A DNA stretch of 64,000 nt from Serripes groenlandicus (lineage: Eukaryota; Mollusca; Bivalvia; Cardiida; Cardiidae). The notes beneath the pieces were generated by a model. That model was not told the origin of the DNA. It made no database searches and saw only the letters and a list, made by a program, of their open reading frames with translations. This document shows positions 10,504-21,599 of this stretch, piece after piece; positions within the stretch are counted from its first letter, which is position 1; each line of letters begins with the position of its first letter. Where the stretch lies: the NCBI GenBank assembly GCA_031761405.1, contig JASEVX010000035.1, positions 124,001 to 188,000 of the forward strand. Direction: 5' to 3'. The translations under genes and the position numbers were made by a program.

Positions 10504-10721
10504 CCCTTTCCCTCATTTAAACGCTTTCTGATGCCTCTGCAGCAGACAGCTTTTTGAAAACATAGTGACAAAAGAAGAAATTGCTCAAAACCATTAATTT
10601 CTCCTTTTGCCACAATGTTTTCAACTTTTAGCGGTTATCCATTCAATTATAGAGATTTTCTATTTTTCAACAAAATATGTTCAAAGTCGTCTGCTGCAGA
10701 ATTGTCGTATGAGGGAAAGGA
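10504..10721 (+). mobile_element. TTAA-MITE, intact copy
   Basis: TTAA at 10500-10503 and 10722-10725. Left end CCCTTTCCCTCATTT, right end TCGTATGAGGGAAAGGA. Inner foldback TTGCTCAAAACC is partly worn. Confidence 0.9.
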
Positions 10722-10834
10722 TTAATTTGAAAACCTAATAAGAGACTTCTGTTCCCTATTTTAACCCTTACCCTTTGTCCCTTATCCAAAATAATGAATC
10801 CCTTTCACACGACTTAGACTATTACACATGTAAG

Positions 10835-11067
10835 TGCACACAAAAAGACAAGTTTGATAAGTAACATCAAGCACTTCATACGTCTAGTGATCAGTTTAAG
10901 TATACTTTGATACATATTAGGGCAAAAGGACCAGTTTGATAAGTAACATCGAGGTCCTCTCATATGTCAAGTGATCAGTTTAAGTATATGTACTTTGATA
11001 CGTATTAGTGCAAAAAGACCAGTTTGATAAGGAACATCGAGGTCCTCGTATGTCTAGTGATCAGTTG
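10835..11067. repeat. Tandem repeat, ~85-90-bp unit, 3 copies
   Basis: Each unit has ACCAGTTTGATAAGTAACAT (or a close variant), a GAGGTCCTC-like word and CTAGTGATCAGTTTAAGTAT. Lies in a MITE-free gap. Confidence 0.8.
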
Positions 11068-11104
11068 AGCGCACCAGTACATCCATACATCAGACCTTTG
11101 AAGC

Positions 11105-11280
11105 AACATCATCTGTTCCTCTTCTATTCCACAAAGAATTAAAGCCAATTGGTGAAAGACGAATCATCTGTTCCTGTTCTATTCCACAAAAAATTAAAGC
11201 CAATTGGTGAAAGACGAATGACACTAGTTGCATTGACCTTTGGCCGAGCTGGGATTTAAACTCACAACACCTGGATTGTC
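11105..11280 (-). mobile_element. SINE-A 5' part with a local ~56-bp duplication
   Basis: TTGGCCGAGCTGGGATTTAA and ACTCACAACACCTGGATTG give the tRNA-like head in reverse. ATCATCTGTTCCT through CAATTGGTGAAAGACGA occurs twice in tandem (from about 11108 and 11164). The 3' tail is absent. Confidence 0.65.
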
Positions 11281-11282
11281 AT

Positions 11283-11342
11283 TTAGATTTTCCACGTTCT
11301 TGCCAAATCATCTGCTGCAGATTTGTTCTATGTCAGAAAAGG
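11283..11342. mobile_element. TTAA-MITE right-end fragment
   Basis: CATCTGCTGCAGATTTGTTC then AGAAAAGG and TTAA (11343-11346). Confidence 0.65.
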
Positions 11343-11430
11343 TTAAACCCAATGCTGTGTGTACTCTGTAATGTAAGATAATTCTTTTGAGCACTACATT
11401 GAAGGGTTTTAAGGTCAATTAATGATTTAA

Positions 11431-11652
11431 CCCTTTCCCTCATATAGACGCTTTCTGACGTCTCTGCAGCAGACGGCTATTTGAAAACATAGTAACAAAA
11501 GAAGAAATTGCACAAAACGTGCAATTTCTCCTTTTGTCACAATGTTTTCCACTTTTAGTCATAGGTTATCCATTCAATTATAGAGATTTTCCATTATTTG
11601 ACAAAATATGTTCAAAGTCGTCTGCTGCAGAATCGTCGTATGAGGGAAAGGG
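11431..11652 (+). mobile_element. TTAA-MITE, intact copy (222 bp)
   Basis: TTAA at 11427-11430 and 11653-11656. Left CCCTTTCCCTCATATAGACG, right GTCGTATGAGGGAAAGGG. The inner hairpin arms GAAATTGCACAAAAC / GTGCAATTTC are nearly perfect. Confidence 0.95.
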
Positions 11653-11744
11653 TTAAGAACATGAAAATACCCCCTAATCTAGATTTCCTGAGAACATGTA
11701 AAAATTATATTGCAAATCTCTTAAAAAGAAATTATATTTATTAG

Positions 11745-12156
11745 AAAGAGTTAAAAACATTGTAGCAAAAAGAGTAAGTGGTAAATACAAACAATTTGTC
11801 CTTTTACAACAAAGTTGTGTCTGCATGTGGAAATTATCTCAATTTCAAATCAAGACCACAATGTTATTACTACAGTTGCCTGCTGTAGAATACTACATTT
11901 GTTGTAAGACTGAGAAAGGAATAAGGGGGAGAACCCAATTCATACTAAAGCTAATTGTCTAAAACTTACCATGCTGTGGTTGTCTCCCTTGATAGAGATT
12001 CTCAGCTGAGAATCCATCTCACAATATAGAACTGTTCCTAGATTTACTCAGTATGTGTGAATTGCAGGATTACTTTTGTGATGTAGTAGAATGTTTTTGA
12101 ATACCCAATGTTCATTATCCTTTTCACACGTACAATAAATCTACAGCAGGCTTCTT
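11745..12156. mobile_element. Degraded TTAA-MITE pieces
   Basis: 11745-11930 keeps AAAAACATTGTAGCAAAAAG, CAATTTGTCCTTTTACAAC and TTGCCTGCTGTAG. 12112-12156 keeps CACACGTACAATAAATCTAC. 11930-12110 is unassigned. Confidence 0.5.
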
Positions 12157-12160
12157 TTAA

Positions 12161-12385
12161 CCCTTTCTCCACTCATAGAGGCATTTTGAAGCATATGCAG
12201 CAGACAAATCTTTAAAACATTGCGGCAAAAGAAGAAATTTGCTCATAAACCAACATTTTCTCCTTATGCCACAATGTTTTCTAACTCTATTCAATAACTG
12301 TACTTTCTTTTATAGAGATTTCCCATATCTTTGTCTTGATGCTTTCAAGGTCGTCTGCTGCAGATTTGTTGTATGCTGGAAAGGG
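12161..12385 (+). mobile_element. TTAA-MITE, intact copy (225 bp)
   Basis: TTAA at 12157-12160 and 12386-12389. Left CCCTTTCTCCACTCATAGAG, right GTTGTATGCTGGAAAGGG. Confidence 0.9.
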
Positions 12386-12439
12386 TTAAAACATCTTGAC
12401 AAAACTCTTGAAAAACTGTATAAAGAGCTTTGATAATGT

Positions 12440-12538
12440 TATGTTTGTTCTAAGATCCTTTTTTGTACTCACAAACCTACATTGTGGGAACTCATAAGAA
12501 ATAATTGTCTGTGTGAGACGAAAAACCCACAGCATAGA
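12440..12538 (-). mobile_element. MITE2 fragment
   Basis: Keeps CAAACCTACATTGTGGGAAC, TCATAAGAAATAATTGTCTG and CCCACAGCATAG, the central foldback of MITE2. The terminal AGATAAGG arms are gone. Confidence 0.55.
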
Positions 12539-12539
12539 T

Positions 12540-13080
12540 TTAACCCTTCCCCGCATACAACAAATCGGCAGCCAACAACTTCGAAAAACATTATGGCAAA
12601 ATATGAAAAATCTCCATTTGATTGGGGCTTTTACCCTTTCCCTCATATAGACGCTTTCTGACACCTCTGCAGCAGACTGCTTTTTGAAAACATTGCGACA
12701 AAAGAAGAAATTGCTCAAAACGAGAAACATCTCCTTTTGCCACAATATTTTCCACTTTTAGTCATAGGTTATCCATTGTCAATTACAGAGATTTTCTATT
12801 TTTTGACAAAATTTATTCAAAGTCGTCTGCTGCAGAATTCAAACAGTCGTATAAGGGAAAGGGTTAATTATCAAATATAGTTGAAAACATATTTCCAATA
12901 GTTTAAATTGCTCATTATAAGCAATTTCACCATTTGACACAATGTCTTCCAAAAGTCGTCTACTGACCTCCTCTAGGCTTCTGTCTTTAATTATTATGAG
13001 CATTTTCTCCTCTTGCCACAATATTTTAAAATTTTCTTCTGCAGATGAGTGAGTATTGTCTGCATTTAAGAAAAGTGTTA
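12540..13080. mobile_element. Three adjoining TTAA-MITE copies
   Basis: 12540-12633 is a right-end fragment in reverse (CCCTTCCCCGCATACAACAA). 12634-12863 is an almost complete copy with TTAA at 12864-12867. 12868-13080 is a divergent copy with two foldback blocks ending AAGAAAAGTGTTAA. The layout shows repeated insertion into earlier copies. Confidence 0.75.
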
Positions 13081-13382
13081 AATTTTGTCCCTATTAGATG
13101 CCACCATATTAGATGCCAATGCATTAGATGCCAATGCAAATTTTAAACCATGGGGACCATTTTTGATATAACATTTCAACTTTTCTATAGACTCGACTAT
13201 CTTTACTTTTTTCTAATTTCTTGAATCTTGTAAGATTGTAAAGCACTTATCGACCATGAATTATGAATGAACGTTTTTCTAGGCTGTCTCAAGGAAGGGC
13301 TCGTTGAATATTTAAAGTTTCCTGGAATTCTTATCTCTCGTGTGCATTTATTTTAACGTTTTATCCAACTGAACTTGGTTAA
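13081..13382. other. Unassigned stretch with a short ATTAGATGCCA repeat
   Basis: ATTAGATGCCAnnATATT / ATTAGATGCCAATGC occurs three times at 13096-13138. Nothing else recognised. Confidence 0.55.
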
Positions 13383-14525
13383 AACCCTTTCCCACATACA
13401 GAGACCTTCTGATGCCTCTGCAGCAGACGACTTTTAAAAACACTGTGACAAAAGCAGCAATTGCTCAAAACGAGCAAGCATGTGGAAAGTATCTTTCCTC
13501 ATCTTTCTGCTGCAGGTTTCTTTTTGTATGTGGGTTAACTTTGAAATCATCTGGAGAAAAATATGGAAAATCTCTTTATACAAAAGTTAAGTTTTAGAAT
13601 AGAGGTGAAAACAGTATGACAAAAGGGGAAATTGCTCTCCTTTTATCACAATGTTTTTAAAAGCTGTTTGCTGTAGTTAGGCTTCAGAAAGCGTGTGTAT
13701 TTGGAAAAGGGTTAAGTTGAAAACATTATGGCAAAAGGAGAATTTGTTAATTAAGAGAAATTTCTCTTAAATGCCATGATTGCTAGAGTCATTGTGCTGA
13801 GGATGATTGAAAATGTGTCTACATACAGCAAATCTGAGCAGACAACTTGGAAAACGCATAGGCTAAAGTATGTAAAATATCTCGAAATGAAAGTGTTATA
13901 ATTAAATACATTGTGGCAAAAGGAGAAATTGCTTATTATAAGCAATTTCTTCTTTTGCTTCAATGTATTCAAAAGTGATCTGCTGTAGATGCGTTACGAT
14001 GCATCTGTTATAGTGGGGAAAAAGTCAGCTAGATTATTATTTCATCAGGCCATTTATGGTGTCAGAAGGTCTCAGCTGTGTGTCTGGAATATAACGAAAT
14101 AACAAAATTAACCCTTTCCAACATACAGGACAAAAAATCTGCAGCAGACGACTTTGAACATATTTTGTCAAAAAATGGAAAATCTCTATAATTAAATGAC
14201 CAATGACTAAAAGTGGAAAACATTGTGGCAAAAGGAGAAATTGCTCATCATGAGCAATTCTTTTGACACAATGTTTTCAAAAGTCATCTGTTTCTGAGAC
14301 GTCTGTATGTGGGAAAGGGTTCAGAAAAGATATTGTCTGCTGAATAAAATTGAATTGGGTCATACCAAGCCTTTACACATAGAACACAATCTGCATCCGA
14401 AGATTTTAAAAACAACTAGGCAAAAATATGGAAAAAAAAGAAATTATGATAATTGAATAGAGTTGAAAAGATTGTGCCAAAAGAGCAAATTACTCAATTA
14501 ATTATCTACTGCAGATGTTTGCAAG
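13383..14525. mobile_element. Cluster of TTAA-MITE copies, mostly degraded
   Basis: 13383-13535, 13600-13713, 13714-14015, 14112-14319 and 14365-14525 each carry CCCTTTCCC-like ends and/or TCTGCAGCAGACGACTTTG with an AATTGCTC foldback. The 14112 copy is in reverse orientation with TTAA on its left only. Short ORFs through these are artefacts. Confidence 0.7.
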
Positions 14526-14765
14526 GCAGCAAAAAAACCAAACAAAATATATATACGGTCAAAAATTGAAGTTACATCTCTTTTGCAAGAAACCATTTTG
14601 TATTGTTATATAAGAAGACCCCAGCTGCTGTCTTAAATATTATATATATATATCACTGTTTTTATTGGATTTATGACAAAAGTTAATCATCACTATTTCT
14701 CAGTGACAAAACTGATTCTTGTGAGTTCTTAGTCTATGAGCAATGTTGACAGTTTGCCTGTTAAT

Positions 14766-14983
14766 TTAACCCTTTCAGACATACAGGCAAACCTGTGTGT
14801 TAACCCTTTCCCTCATACGACAATTCTGCAGCAGACGACTTTGAATGCATTTTGTCAAAACATAGGTTATCCATTCAAAACATTGTGGCAAAAGGAGAAA
14901 TTGCACGTTCTTCTTTTGACACTATGTTTTCAAAAAGCTGTCTGCTGCAGAGGCGTCAAAAAGCGTCTATATGAGGGAAAGGG
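14766..14983 (-). mobile_element. TTAA-MITE with internal deletion, plus a stub
   Basis: A stub at 14766-14799 precedes TTAA (14800-14803). The element 14804-14983 runs CCCTTTCCCTCATACGAC to ATATGAGGGAAAGGG and is followed by TTAA (14984-14987). At 180 bp it has lost part of the core and one arm of the inner hairpin. Confidence 0.85.
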
Positions 14984-15149
14984 TTAAAAAACACCTTTTT
15001 ATAGCAATTCCTTGACTTAATTTAGCAACCATGGTTTTAATTTCCCAATTACTCATTTTCTGCATTATAAATGAACCTGCAATTTAAGACCAGCTGTGAA
15101 CAATGACCAGATTGTTGCCATCCAATTGGTGGTCTTTATACACTGGTTC

Positions 15150-15306
15150 CAATGTATTTTGACAGGTCTGCAACAGACGACTTTTGATAATTGTGGCCAA
15201 AATAGAAATGCTAAAATTGAGGTTATTATTCAGGTACAAATGTATCTAATATAACTTTGGCCCTTTTTCCACTTGCAGACGGATTATGTTGTATGTGGAA
15301 AAGGGT
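15150..15306. mobile_element. TTAA-MITE remnant
   Basis: GACAGGTCTGCAACAGACGA, ATTGTGGCCAAAATAG and right end GTTGTATGTGGAAAAGGG. Just upstream (15118-15148) is GGTGGTCTTTATACACTGG, a word also found at 47148-47215. Confidence 0.6.
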
Positions 15307-15342
15307 TAAACGCAGAGGTGTTGATGTAAGTTAATCATTGAC

Positions 15343-15480
15343 TGCCTTGCTGGTATAGTGGTAGAGCATTAATCTTGGTTGTGGGAGCTTGCGGGTTCAA
15401 TCCCCAACAGGGTCATACCAAAGACATTAAAAATAGAAGTAATGGCTTTTTATTGTTGGTGCTCAGGATTGTGGTGTAAG
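15343..15480 (+). mobile_element. SINE-B head
   Basis: TGCTGGTATAGTGGTAGAGC (A-box-like) and GCGGGTTCAATCCCCAAC (B-box-like) followed by GGGTCATACCAAAGACATT. The same order appears in reverse at 27846-28092. The body runs directly into the minisatellite. Confidence 0.75.
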
Positions 15481-16290
15481 CATCAGGACAGTCTCGTTGG
15501 TGTCAGTACGAATGAATCTGGGTCCCAAACTAAGGATCAGGACTGTCTCGTTGGTGTCAGTATGAATGAATCTGGGTCCCAAACTAAGCATCAGGAAAGT
15601 GTCTCGTTGGTGTCAGTATGAATGTATCTGGGTCCCAAACTAAGCATCATGACTGTCTTGTTGGTGTCAGTATGAATGAATCTGGGTCCCAAACTAAGGA
15701 TCAGGACTGTCTCGTTGGTGTCAGTATGAATGAATCCGGGTCCCAAACTAAGCATCATGACTGTCTCGTTGGTGTCAGTATGAATGAATCTGGGTCCCAA
15801 ACTAAGCATCAGGACTGTCTCGTTGGTGTCAGTATGAATGACTCTTGGTCCCAAACTAAGCATCAGGACTGTCTTGTTGGTGGCAGTATGAATGAATCTG
15901 GGTCCCAAACTAAGCATCAGGACAGTCTCGTTGGTGGCAGTATGAATGAATCTGGGTCCCAAACTAAGCATCATGACTGTCTCGTTGGTGGCAGTATGAA
16001 TGAATCTGGGTCCCAAACTAAGCATCAGGACTCTCTTGTTGGTGTCAGTATGAATGAATCTGGGTCCCAAACTAAGCATCAGGACTGTCTCGTTGGTGTC
16101 AGTATGAATGAATCTGGGTCCCAAACTAAGCATCATGACTGTCTTGTTGGTGTCAGTATGAATGAATCTGGGTCCCAAACTAAGCATCAGGACTGTCTTG
16201 TTGGTGTCAGTATGAATGAATCTGGGTCCCAAACTAAGCATCAGGACTGTCTCGTTGGTGTCAGTATGAATGAATCTGGGTCCCAAACTC
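15475..16290 (+). repeat. 54-bp minisatellite, about 15 copies
   Basis: Unit carries TCTGGGTCCCAAACTAAGCA, a CAGGACTGTCTCGTTGG word and TGTCAGTATGAATGA. The period is a multiple of three and stop-free on both strands, so ORFs of 232 codons (15618-16316, +) and 231 codons (15591-16286, -) arise. The plus-strand peptide repeats an 18-residue unit beginning NESGSQTKHQDCLVG. There is no splice context or signal, so coding is not supported. Confidence 0.95.
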
Positions 16291-16458
16291 TACAAAATAA
16301 GGCTTCTTATTGGTAAATTTTTGAGAACGAATTTGCTTCTGACCAATTAGATTCTTTAGCACAATTTCTGATCCTTTACCTAGATTGTTAAATATCATTC
16401 TAATTCGTTGAGAAACATGGCCACCATACAGAGGCAGCCCTCATTTTGGTTCTCTTCC
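16291..16458. other. Short unassigned stretch
   Basis: Flank between the minisatellite and the next element. No motif recognised. Confidence 0.5.
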
Positions 16459-17040
16459 TTTTTATACGCCGCCGGAGGCGTCATCTTCTCCGTCTGTCCG
16501 TCCGTACGTCCATTTCTTGTTAACGCAACTCCTCCTACGTTTCTGACCGTATCTTTTCAAAACTTGGTCAATGTCATAACTATAATGTGTAGATGTGCAT
16601 GAAGCGGCGATTTTCCGGTTCATTGATATTTGCAAGATGTCCCTTGTAACTTAGTCTCTGTAGCTGATTGATATTGCAGCCTTGTGAACGCAACTCTTCC
16701 TATGTTTCTGACTGAATCTTTTCAAAACTTGGTCAATATCATTACTATAATGGGTAGATGTGCATGAAGCAGGGATTTTCCGGTTCAGCAATTTTTGCAA
16801 TAGTTATGCCTTTCGAAACTTGGTCTCTATAGCATATTCACTTGAGAACGCAACTCAAGTTTCCAAACAGGTAGAAGTGCATAAAGCAGGGATTATCCGG
16901 TAGAGTGATTTTTGCAAGAGTTATGCTCAGAAGGAAAAAAGGATACATATCGACACTGCCATTTGACCCACTTTCATATCGGAAGCCTCTATAGGGTTCT
17001 ATCTCTGTTTATATGTATCCTATTTTCTTTAGTTAATACC

Positions 17041-17216
17041 AAAGTCAGCTAGGCTGGTAAGCAGAGTAAGACTTTCAACTCTGAACAAGTGTGGATAAAC
17101 TGTTTTGCTCAAGGAAACACCCGGCTGCCCCTGCAGGGATCGAACCTACTACCCAGGCAACCATGATCTCAGGTCCCTGTCTCTTCCAGCTAAGCTAACT
17201 GGTCTCACAGACTTCA
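17041..17216 (-). mobile_element. tRNA-headed SINE remnant
   Basis: On the minus strand: TTAGCTTAGCTGGAAGAG (A-box-like) and GTAGGTTCGATCCCTGCAG (B-box-like), then GGGCAGCCGGGTGTTTCC. The body is worn and no tail is obvious. It is not a functional tRNA: arms do not pair and the sequence runs on. Confidence 0.6.
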
Positions 17217-17258
17217 TTTTGAGCTTATGTATACAGACATTTTTATGTCAAAAATACA

Positions 17259-17412
17259 TTACCAGTCATTTAATACCTGATATATAATCTCAACACCGTT
17301 AATTCATCCAGAAAAGAAGCTCGCGCAGCCATGCATAGCCCTCACGCGTGTGTGATACACACGGCCGCCGGTAATACCGGCGCACGGGCCATGTGACCCC
17401 CACTTTTAATTT
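17259..17412 (+). repeat. DIRS copy 1 left inverted repeat
   Basis: GC-rich relative to its surroundings, with two perfect palindromic cores: CGTGTGTGATACACACG and CGCCGGTAATACCGGCG. Complementary along its whole length to 23204-23357. In DIRS elements such repeats hold promoter and replication signals; that role is inferred. Confidence 0.9.
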
Positions 17413-18040
17413 CTGGACACACCAACTGACAGCTAAGAATTTATTTCATTTTTATATTTTATTTCTTGGTCTGTTTAAGGCATTCGCCTTAAACAAGTTA
17501 TTTTCATTCAGTTATTCAACTACATTAACAACCTAACAACATAATTGTGTAAATTACTAATTGTAATTAAGTTGTTTTTTGTGAACACAACTAACTGAGA
17601 AGTCACGGGTGGGTTACCCCACCCACTATTTCAGTTACGTATCGGGTGCGGTAATGGCCATTCATTCTTTCAACGAAGTTATAGTTACACCGACCCTATT
17701 AGCGATAATATATTATTATCGCCTTGTATTACATTATGTATATTAATTAAACATGAACAATTTTGGAAAATATTTGTAAAATCTTTTTCATTGAAATACG
17801 TTCCGTGATCAACGGGTATAGTAGAAAATAAAAAATAGAAAAAAATTATATTTTTTGTTGAATCGTATAAATTGTTTTGTTTCATATATATTCTATGTCA
17901 CATAGTGGTGATCAGAGGCGTGACTCATAACGGCTGTATGAGACACGCGTCTGTCCTGTTTTGCGTTCACTAAGTACACACAGGATTCACCCTGTGAGTA
18001 CTTCTCTTCCTGGCCTGCTTCCATTTGGAAACAGTCTGGG

Positions 18041-18877
18041 TTGAGGAGGACTCACAAAAGCTGGAAGAGTAAGAAGACCCCTAAAAAGGTTTCTCTTAGC
18101 TCTACGAGTGAAGCGGAGTTTGAGGGGTTCTCCCAACAATCAGACTCCGCGGCTGTGTTGAGTGAGCAGAAGGTCAGAGCTGTTCCTTCTTCACTCCGCA
18201 CAACCGCTCAGAGGTCCAGATTAGGAGGTGTAATCAGCTATTTTCCCCACAAATTCCCTCTTAGGAAACAAACCCTATGCTGTGGGTTCTCAATACCCAC
18301 AGCATAGGGTAAGAGGGTCAAATGAGGATTTTAGACATGCATACGCCCCTTATCTGGAGCTCTGACCGCTCCCCCTCAGCTTCGGCTGGTCCTTCGCGGG
18401 ACATGGAGGAGCGGATGGCAGCGGCTGATGTCTGTTATTCCGTCGGGAAACAAAGGCCTTCGGGCCAGAAACCGTACGGACACAGTGATGGTTGGCCTCA
18501 AGAGTGAGCAACCGTCTGCTGAACGACATTATCTGACGCCAGGTGTTGGGGCTGACCCTTCGGGAGACGCCATGGGTCAATCAAAGGGAAACCTCACTGA
18601 TTGGCCACCTCTAACACCACACTCTGCAGTAAGCAGTCTTCGGACGCTTACAGAGTGCCAAATTATAATGTCTGCGGACAGAATTCTTTGGAGACCGGTG
18701 ATAGAGCAGCTTCACAACTGCCTATCATTAGTCAACCGGGTAATGCTTGCGAGCAAAACCTATATGACTCCGGGTAACCGGGTACCGGGCAACCAGTCAG
18801 TCATTTCGCCTAGGCGCGACCAGTCACCGGGCAAATCCGGCAGTCATTTAGCGATGACGCGACCGGTCAGTCATTAA
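18041..18877 (+). pseudogene. Candidate 5' ORF remnant of the DIRS element
   Basis: Short open stretches follow one another in different frames: 88 codons from 18041 (Ser/Lys-rich, MRRTHKSWKSKKTPKK start), 61 from 18322, and 149 from 18428. They lie where DIRS elements carry a gag-like ORF. No zinc knuckle or other gag motif is seen, and a MITE sits within (18209-18364). Identity as gag is by position only. Confidence 0.4.
18209..18364 (+). mobile_element. MITE2 inserted in DIRS copy 1
   Basis: CAGAGGTCCAGATTAGGAG at the left and CCTTATCTGGAGCTCTG at the right form terminal inverted repeats. ACCGCT at 18203-18208 and 18365-18370 is a 6-bp target duplication. Centre is the foldback CCCTATGCTGTGGG / CCCACAGCATAGGG. 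Confidence 0.9.
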
Positions 18878-18950
18878 GCCATGACGCGACCGGGCAAATT
18901 ATCAGTCAGTTTAACATGACGCGACCGGGCAGTGGGCAGTCAAGGTAACG
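18770..18950 (+). repeat. Short degenerate tandem motif inside the DIRS element
   Basis: ATGACGCGACCGG and CAGTCATTwwGC words recur several times, interleaved with ACCGGGCAA. The same style (ACCGGTCAA, CGGGCAGT) returns at 20280-20570. Possibly the decayed remains of a repetitive 5' coding or packaging region; function unknown. Confidence 0.6.
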
Positions 18951-19009
18951 AGCAGTCGTTAAGCTAGTACCACTCGTTCTTCGCACAACCGGTCTATACG
19001 GATATTCAA

Positions 19010-19290
19010 AACACTGGTCATTACGCACCAGGCTCAGATATCCAACCGTCTAACATCGGTTATAAGGAGTACAGGACAGATAAATCTTTCCTTTCTCCAA
19101 GGGGAATAGTGTTCTTCTGTAGGGATTACACTCCTCAAAAGAATGAGAATAGAAGAGTACGGATATTCAAAACACTGGTCATTACGCACAAGGCCCAGAT
19201 ATCCAGTTATAGGTAGTACAGGACAGAGAAATGTTTCCGTGTCTCCAAGTGGAACATGGTACTTCTCTAGAGATTACACTCCTTCCCCGA
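19010..19290 (+). repeat. Two diverged ~150-bp direct repeats in the DIRS element
   Basis: TACGGATATTCAAAACACTG, TCATTACGCACnAGGC and AGTACAGGACAGA occur in both halves, as does GATTACACTCCT. Confidence 0.75.
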
Positions 19291-20868
19291 TACAAAGCTC
19301 CGTTTCAAAAGATGTAACGGATCGGTGATAGGCGGGTTAACCAAGCCTACCGGGATCAGCAATACCCACCTGATGGGAGGGAATTCACTGTTCCCGGAAG
19401 GACACCTTTCGAAGAGGCAGTCCTTAGAAGGCAAACCCCCGATCGGAATAACTCAGGTTTTCCGTGAAAGGGAGGTCGAGACCGTCCCATACGGTTAGTT
19501 CGGCGCCGACGATCGATCCAGTGCGACCTCTCTCTGCTGCGGAGAGAGGAGGTTCATATCACACGATCGACACCTTAACACAACAATAAGTACACCAAGA
19601 TTGAATATTATTTTCAATCCCTTCTCTTACTTTTATAAGACTGTTGTGTCTTTCAGTTGAAAGACGGATTAGAGTCAAGCATCGTAGGGCTCGACACTCT
19701 CCCACCTCCTCGTCTGACGGGCGGGGGGGGGGGGCAGTCCCCTTCAGATTACGAGCCGGCTGTAGAGCGTTGACCTCTACAGCAGAACATTAAGGAAGTA
19801 CTTAGGGTGGTGCCTAATACGTTATGCCCGAAGGTTGACGCTTAAACGTCGTTTAAACCTATAATGATTTCGAGCAAAACCTACACTCTGCAGTACAGCA
19901 GTCTTCGGACTTCTACAGAGTGCCAAGTTATAATGTCTGAAGTTTTTGGAGACTAGTGATAGAGCAGCCTCACATCAGCCTATCATTAGTCAACCGGTCA
20001 GTAATGGTCAGAGGGAGCTACCATTACTGAACGTTCCCAGAGCTGGGTAACGAGCAGTCGTTAAGTCAAGTTGACTCCAACCGTTTTGTCAATATTATGA
20101 CATAAGCATTGGACAACCGGGTGTTTTCGAACACAGCCAAGTGAAAATCACCTTCGCAGAGTTGTCGTTCCTTACACTCATATGAATGTAATGAGTCGAT
20201 AGTGCTAGAGAATGAGTCAAATGCCTACCGAGTACTCAATTAATCACTGGGCATAAACGGTTGTCGCGTGAACGTTCACAGGGCAGTCAAACTCTTAACT
20301 GGGCATAAACGGTTACCGGGCAAACGGTCACCGTGAAAACAAAAATTCAACTATGAATTCTTCGGAATTCAACAGTATTCCAATTGACAAATGTCCTCGG
20401 ACACAGTCATTTGGAGATCGGGCAATGTCTTTAGACATAGCCAGTAAGGCACCGGTCAAACGGGTAATGTCTTAGGACATAACCTTTCGGCAGTCAATCG
20501 GGCAGTATGCTGGGACATAGCCGATTAAACAGTCGGCCATCGGGTATGGGGAGTACCGGTCAAATAGTTATGTCGGTCCCCAGGGAGGAGAGAGTGCGTC
20601 TCTAGGGACTACACTCCTCCCAAGTAATACCCATCGTACCAATTGTTGGGACGAGTCGATGTCCGACGGTATTACATGGGAGAGATTCAGTTGATTTCAT
20701 AAATCAATCCCCTATGCTGGCCTACCGGGATCAACCGTTCCCAGAGGATAGTCACTCTGTGAACTCTCTCATACGTGAGCTCGGACCGAAGGTTGATTCC
20801 ATGCGATCTCATTCTTCTTCGGAAAAGGGATAAATTCCTCGATCATGACTCCTTCATAGGATTCCTCC

Positions 20869-21028
20869 CACCAATGGGCTAAGTTTTGTGGAAAAGTAGC
20901 CAGTTGCTTGGGAAGATTGTTGTGTGGAGTACTGGTGTGAGAAAACCAGGAAATACATGAGTAGGTGAACTGGCCGCCGTGATATAACTGAGAAATTGTT
21001 AAAACGGCGTTAAACCACAATCAATCGA
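20869..21028 (+). mobile_element. 5'-truncated SINE-A inserted in DIRS copy 1
   Basis: Starts CACCAATGGGCTAAG, carries AGTAGGTGAACTGGCCGCCG and ends AACCACAATCAATCGA. TCATAGGATTCCTCC flanks it at 20854-20868 and 21029-21043: a perfect 15-bp target duplication, as made by LINE-type retrotransposition. Confidence 0.95.
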
Positions 21029-21599
21029 TCATAGGATTCCTCCATGTCGAATCGGACACTGACATTCCGGTCCAGAACCGGCTTTAGTCAATCCGCACGT
21101 CGTCGGGTAAAACCCACGACCCCGTCTTGTCTGACGAATAAGAGACATATCGGGTTCAGTGCTCCATCGGATGATTAACAATTTAGAGCTGGACTCTAAA
21201 TAAACTATCATTAGTGGGAAGTTACTGCATTCACTGCGTCCATAGGCGCATTTCGGCGTATGCGGCAACATTGTTCACAGGGACAGAACGTACAGTGACT
21301 TCTGCAAAGGCATTCTTAGAAGCCCAACCTGTGAAGACACAAGAGACAGGCTAAGTTCGAGCCTAGCTTTCTGCTTCCGCTGGCCCTGCCTTATCAAAGC
21401 CCCGTACGGGAGCAAAGTTGGCATACAACCAAGTAGAGCACTGTCCCTAATCCGCGGCTATAGGGAAGCGCTCCTCTCTATTAAGCTAACAGGAATGCCA
21501 TGGAGTGGGTATCAACCTTCCATTCGGTGGTTTCTACAACCGTCTTTCGTCTGGTTCCGGTGAAGACCGGAATAAGACTTATCGACTCAGATTGCGTCT

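Noticed and set aside
12386..12745. 119-codon minus-strand ORF as a gene
   Set aside because: Composed of MITE2 and TTAA-MITE sequence; the peptide EKLHVLCNFFFCHYVFKK-type words recur at 27094 and 49559.
15591..16316. Opposed ORFs of 232 and 231 codons as real repeat proteins
   Set aside because: They exist only because a 54-bp unit keeps frame. No start context, splice sites or signal, and the array abuts a SINE.
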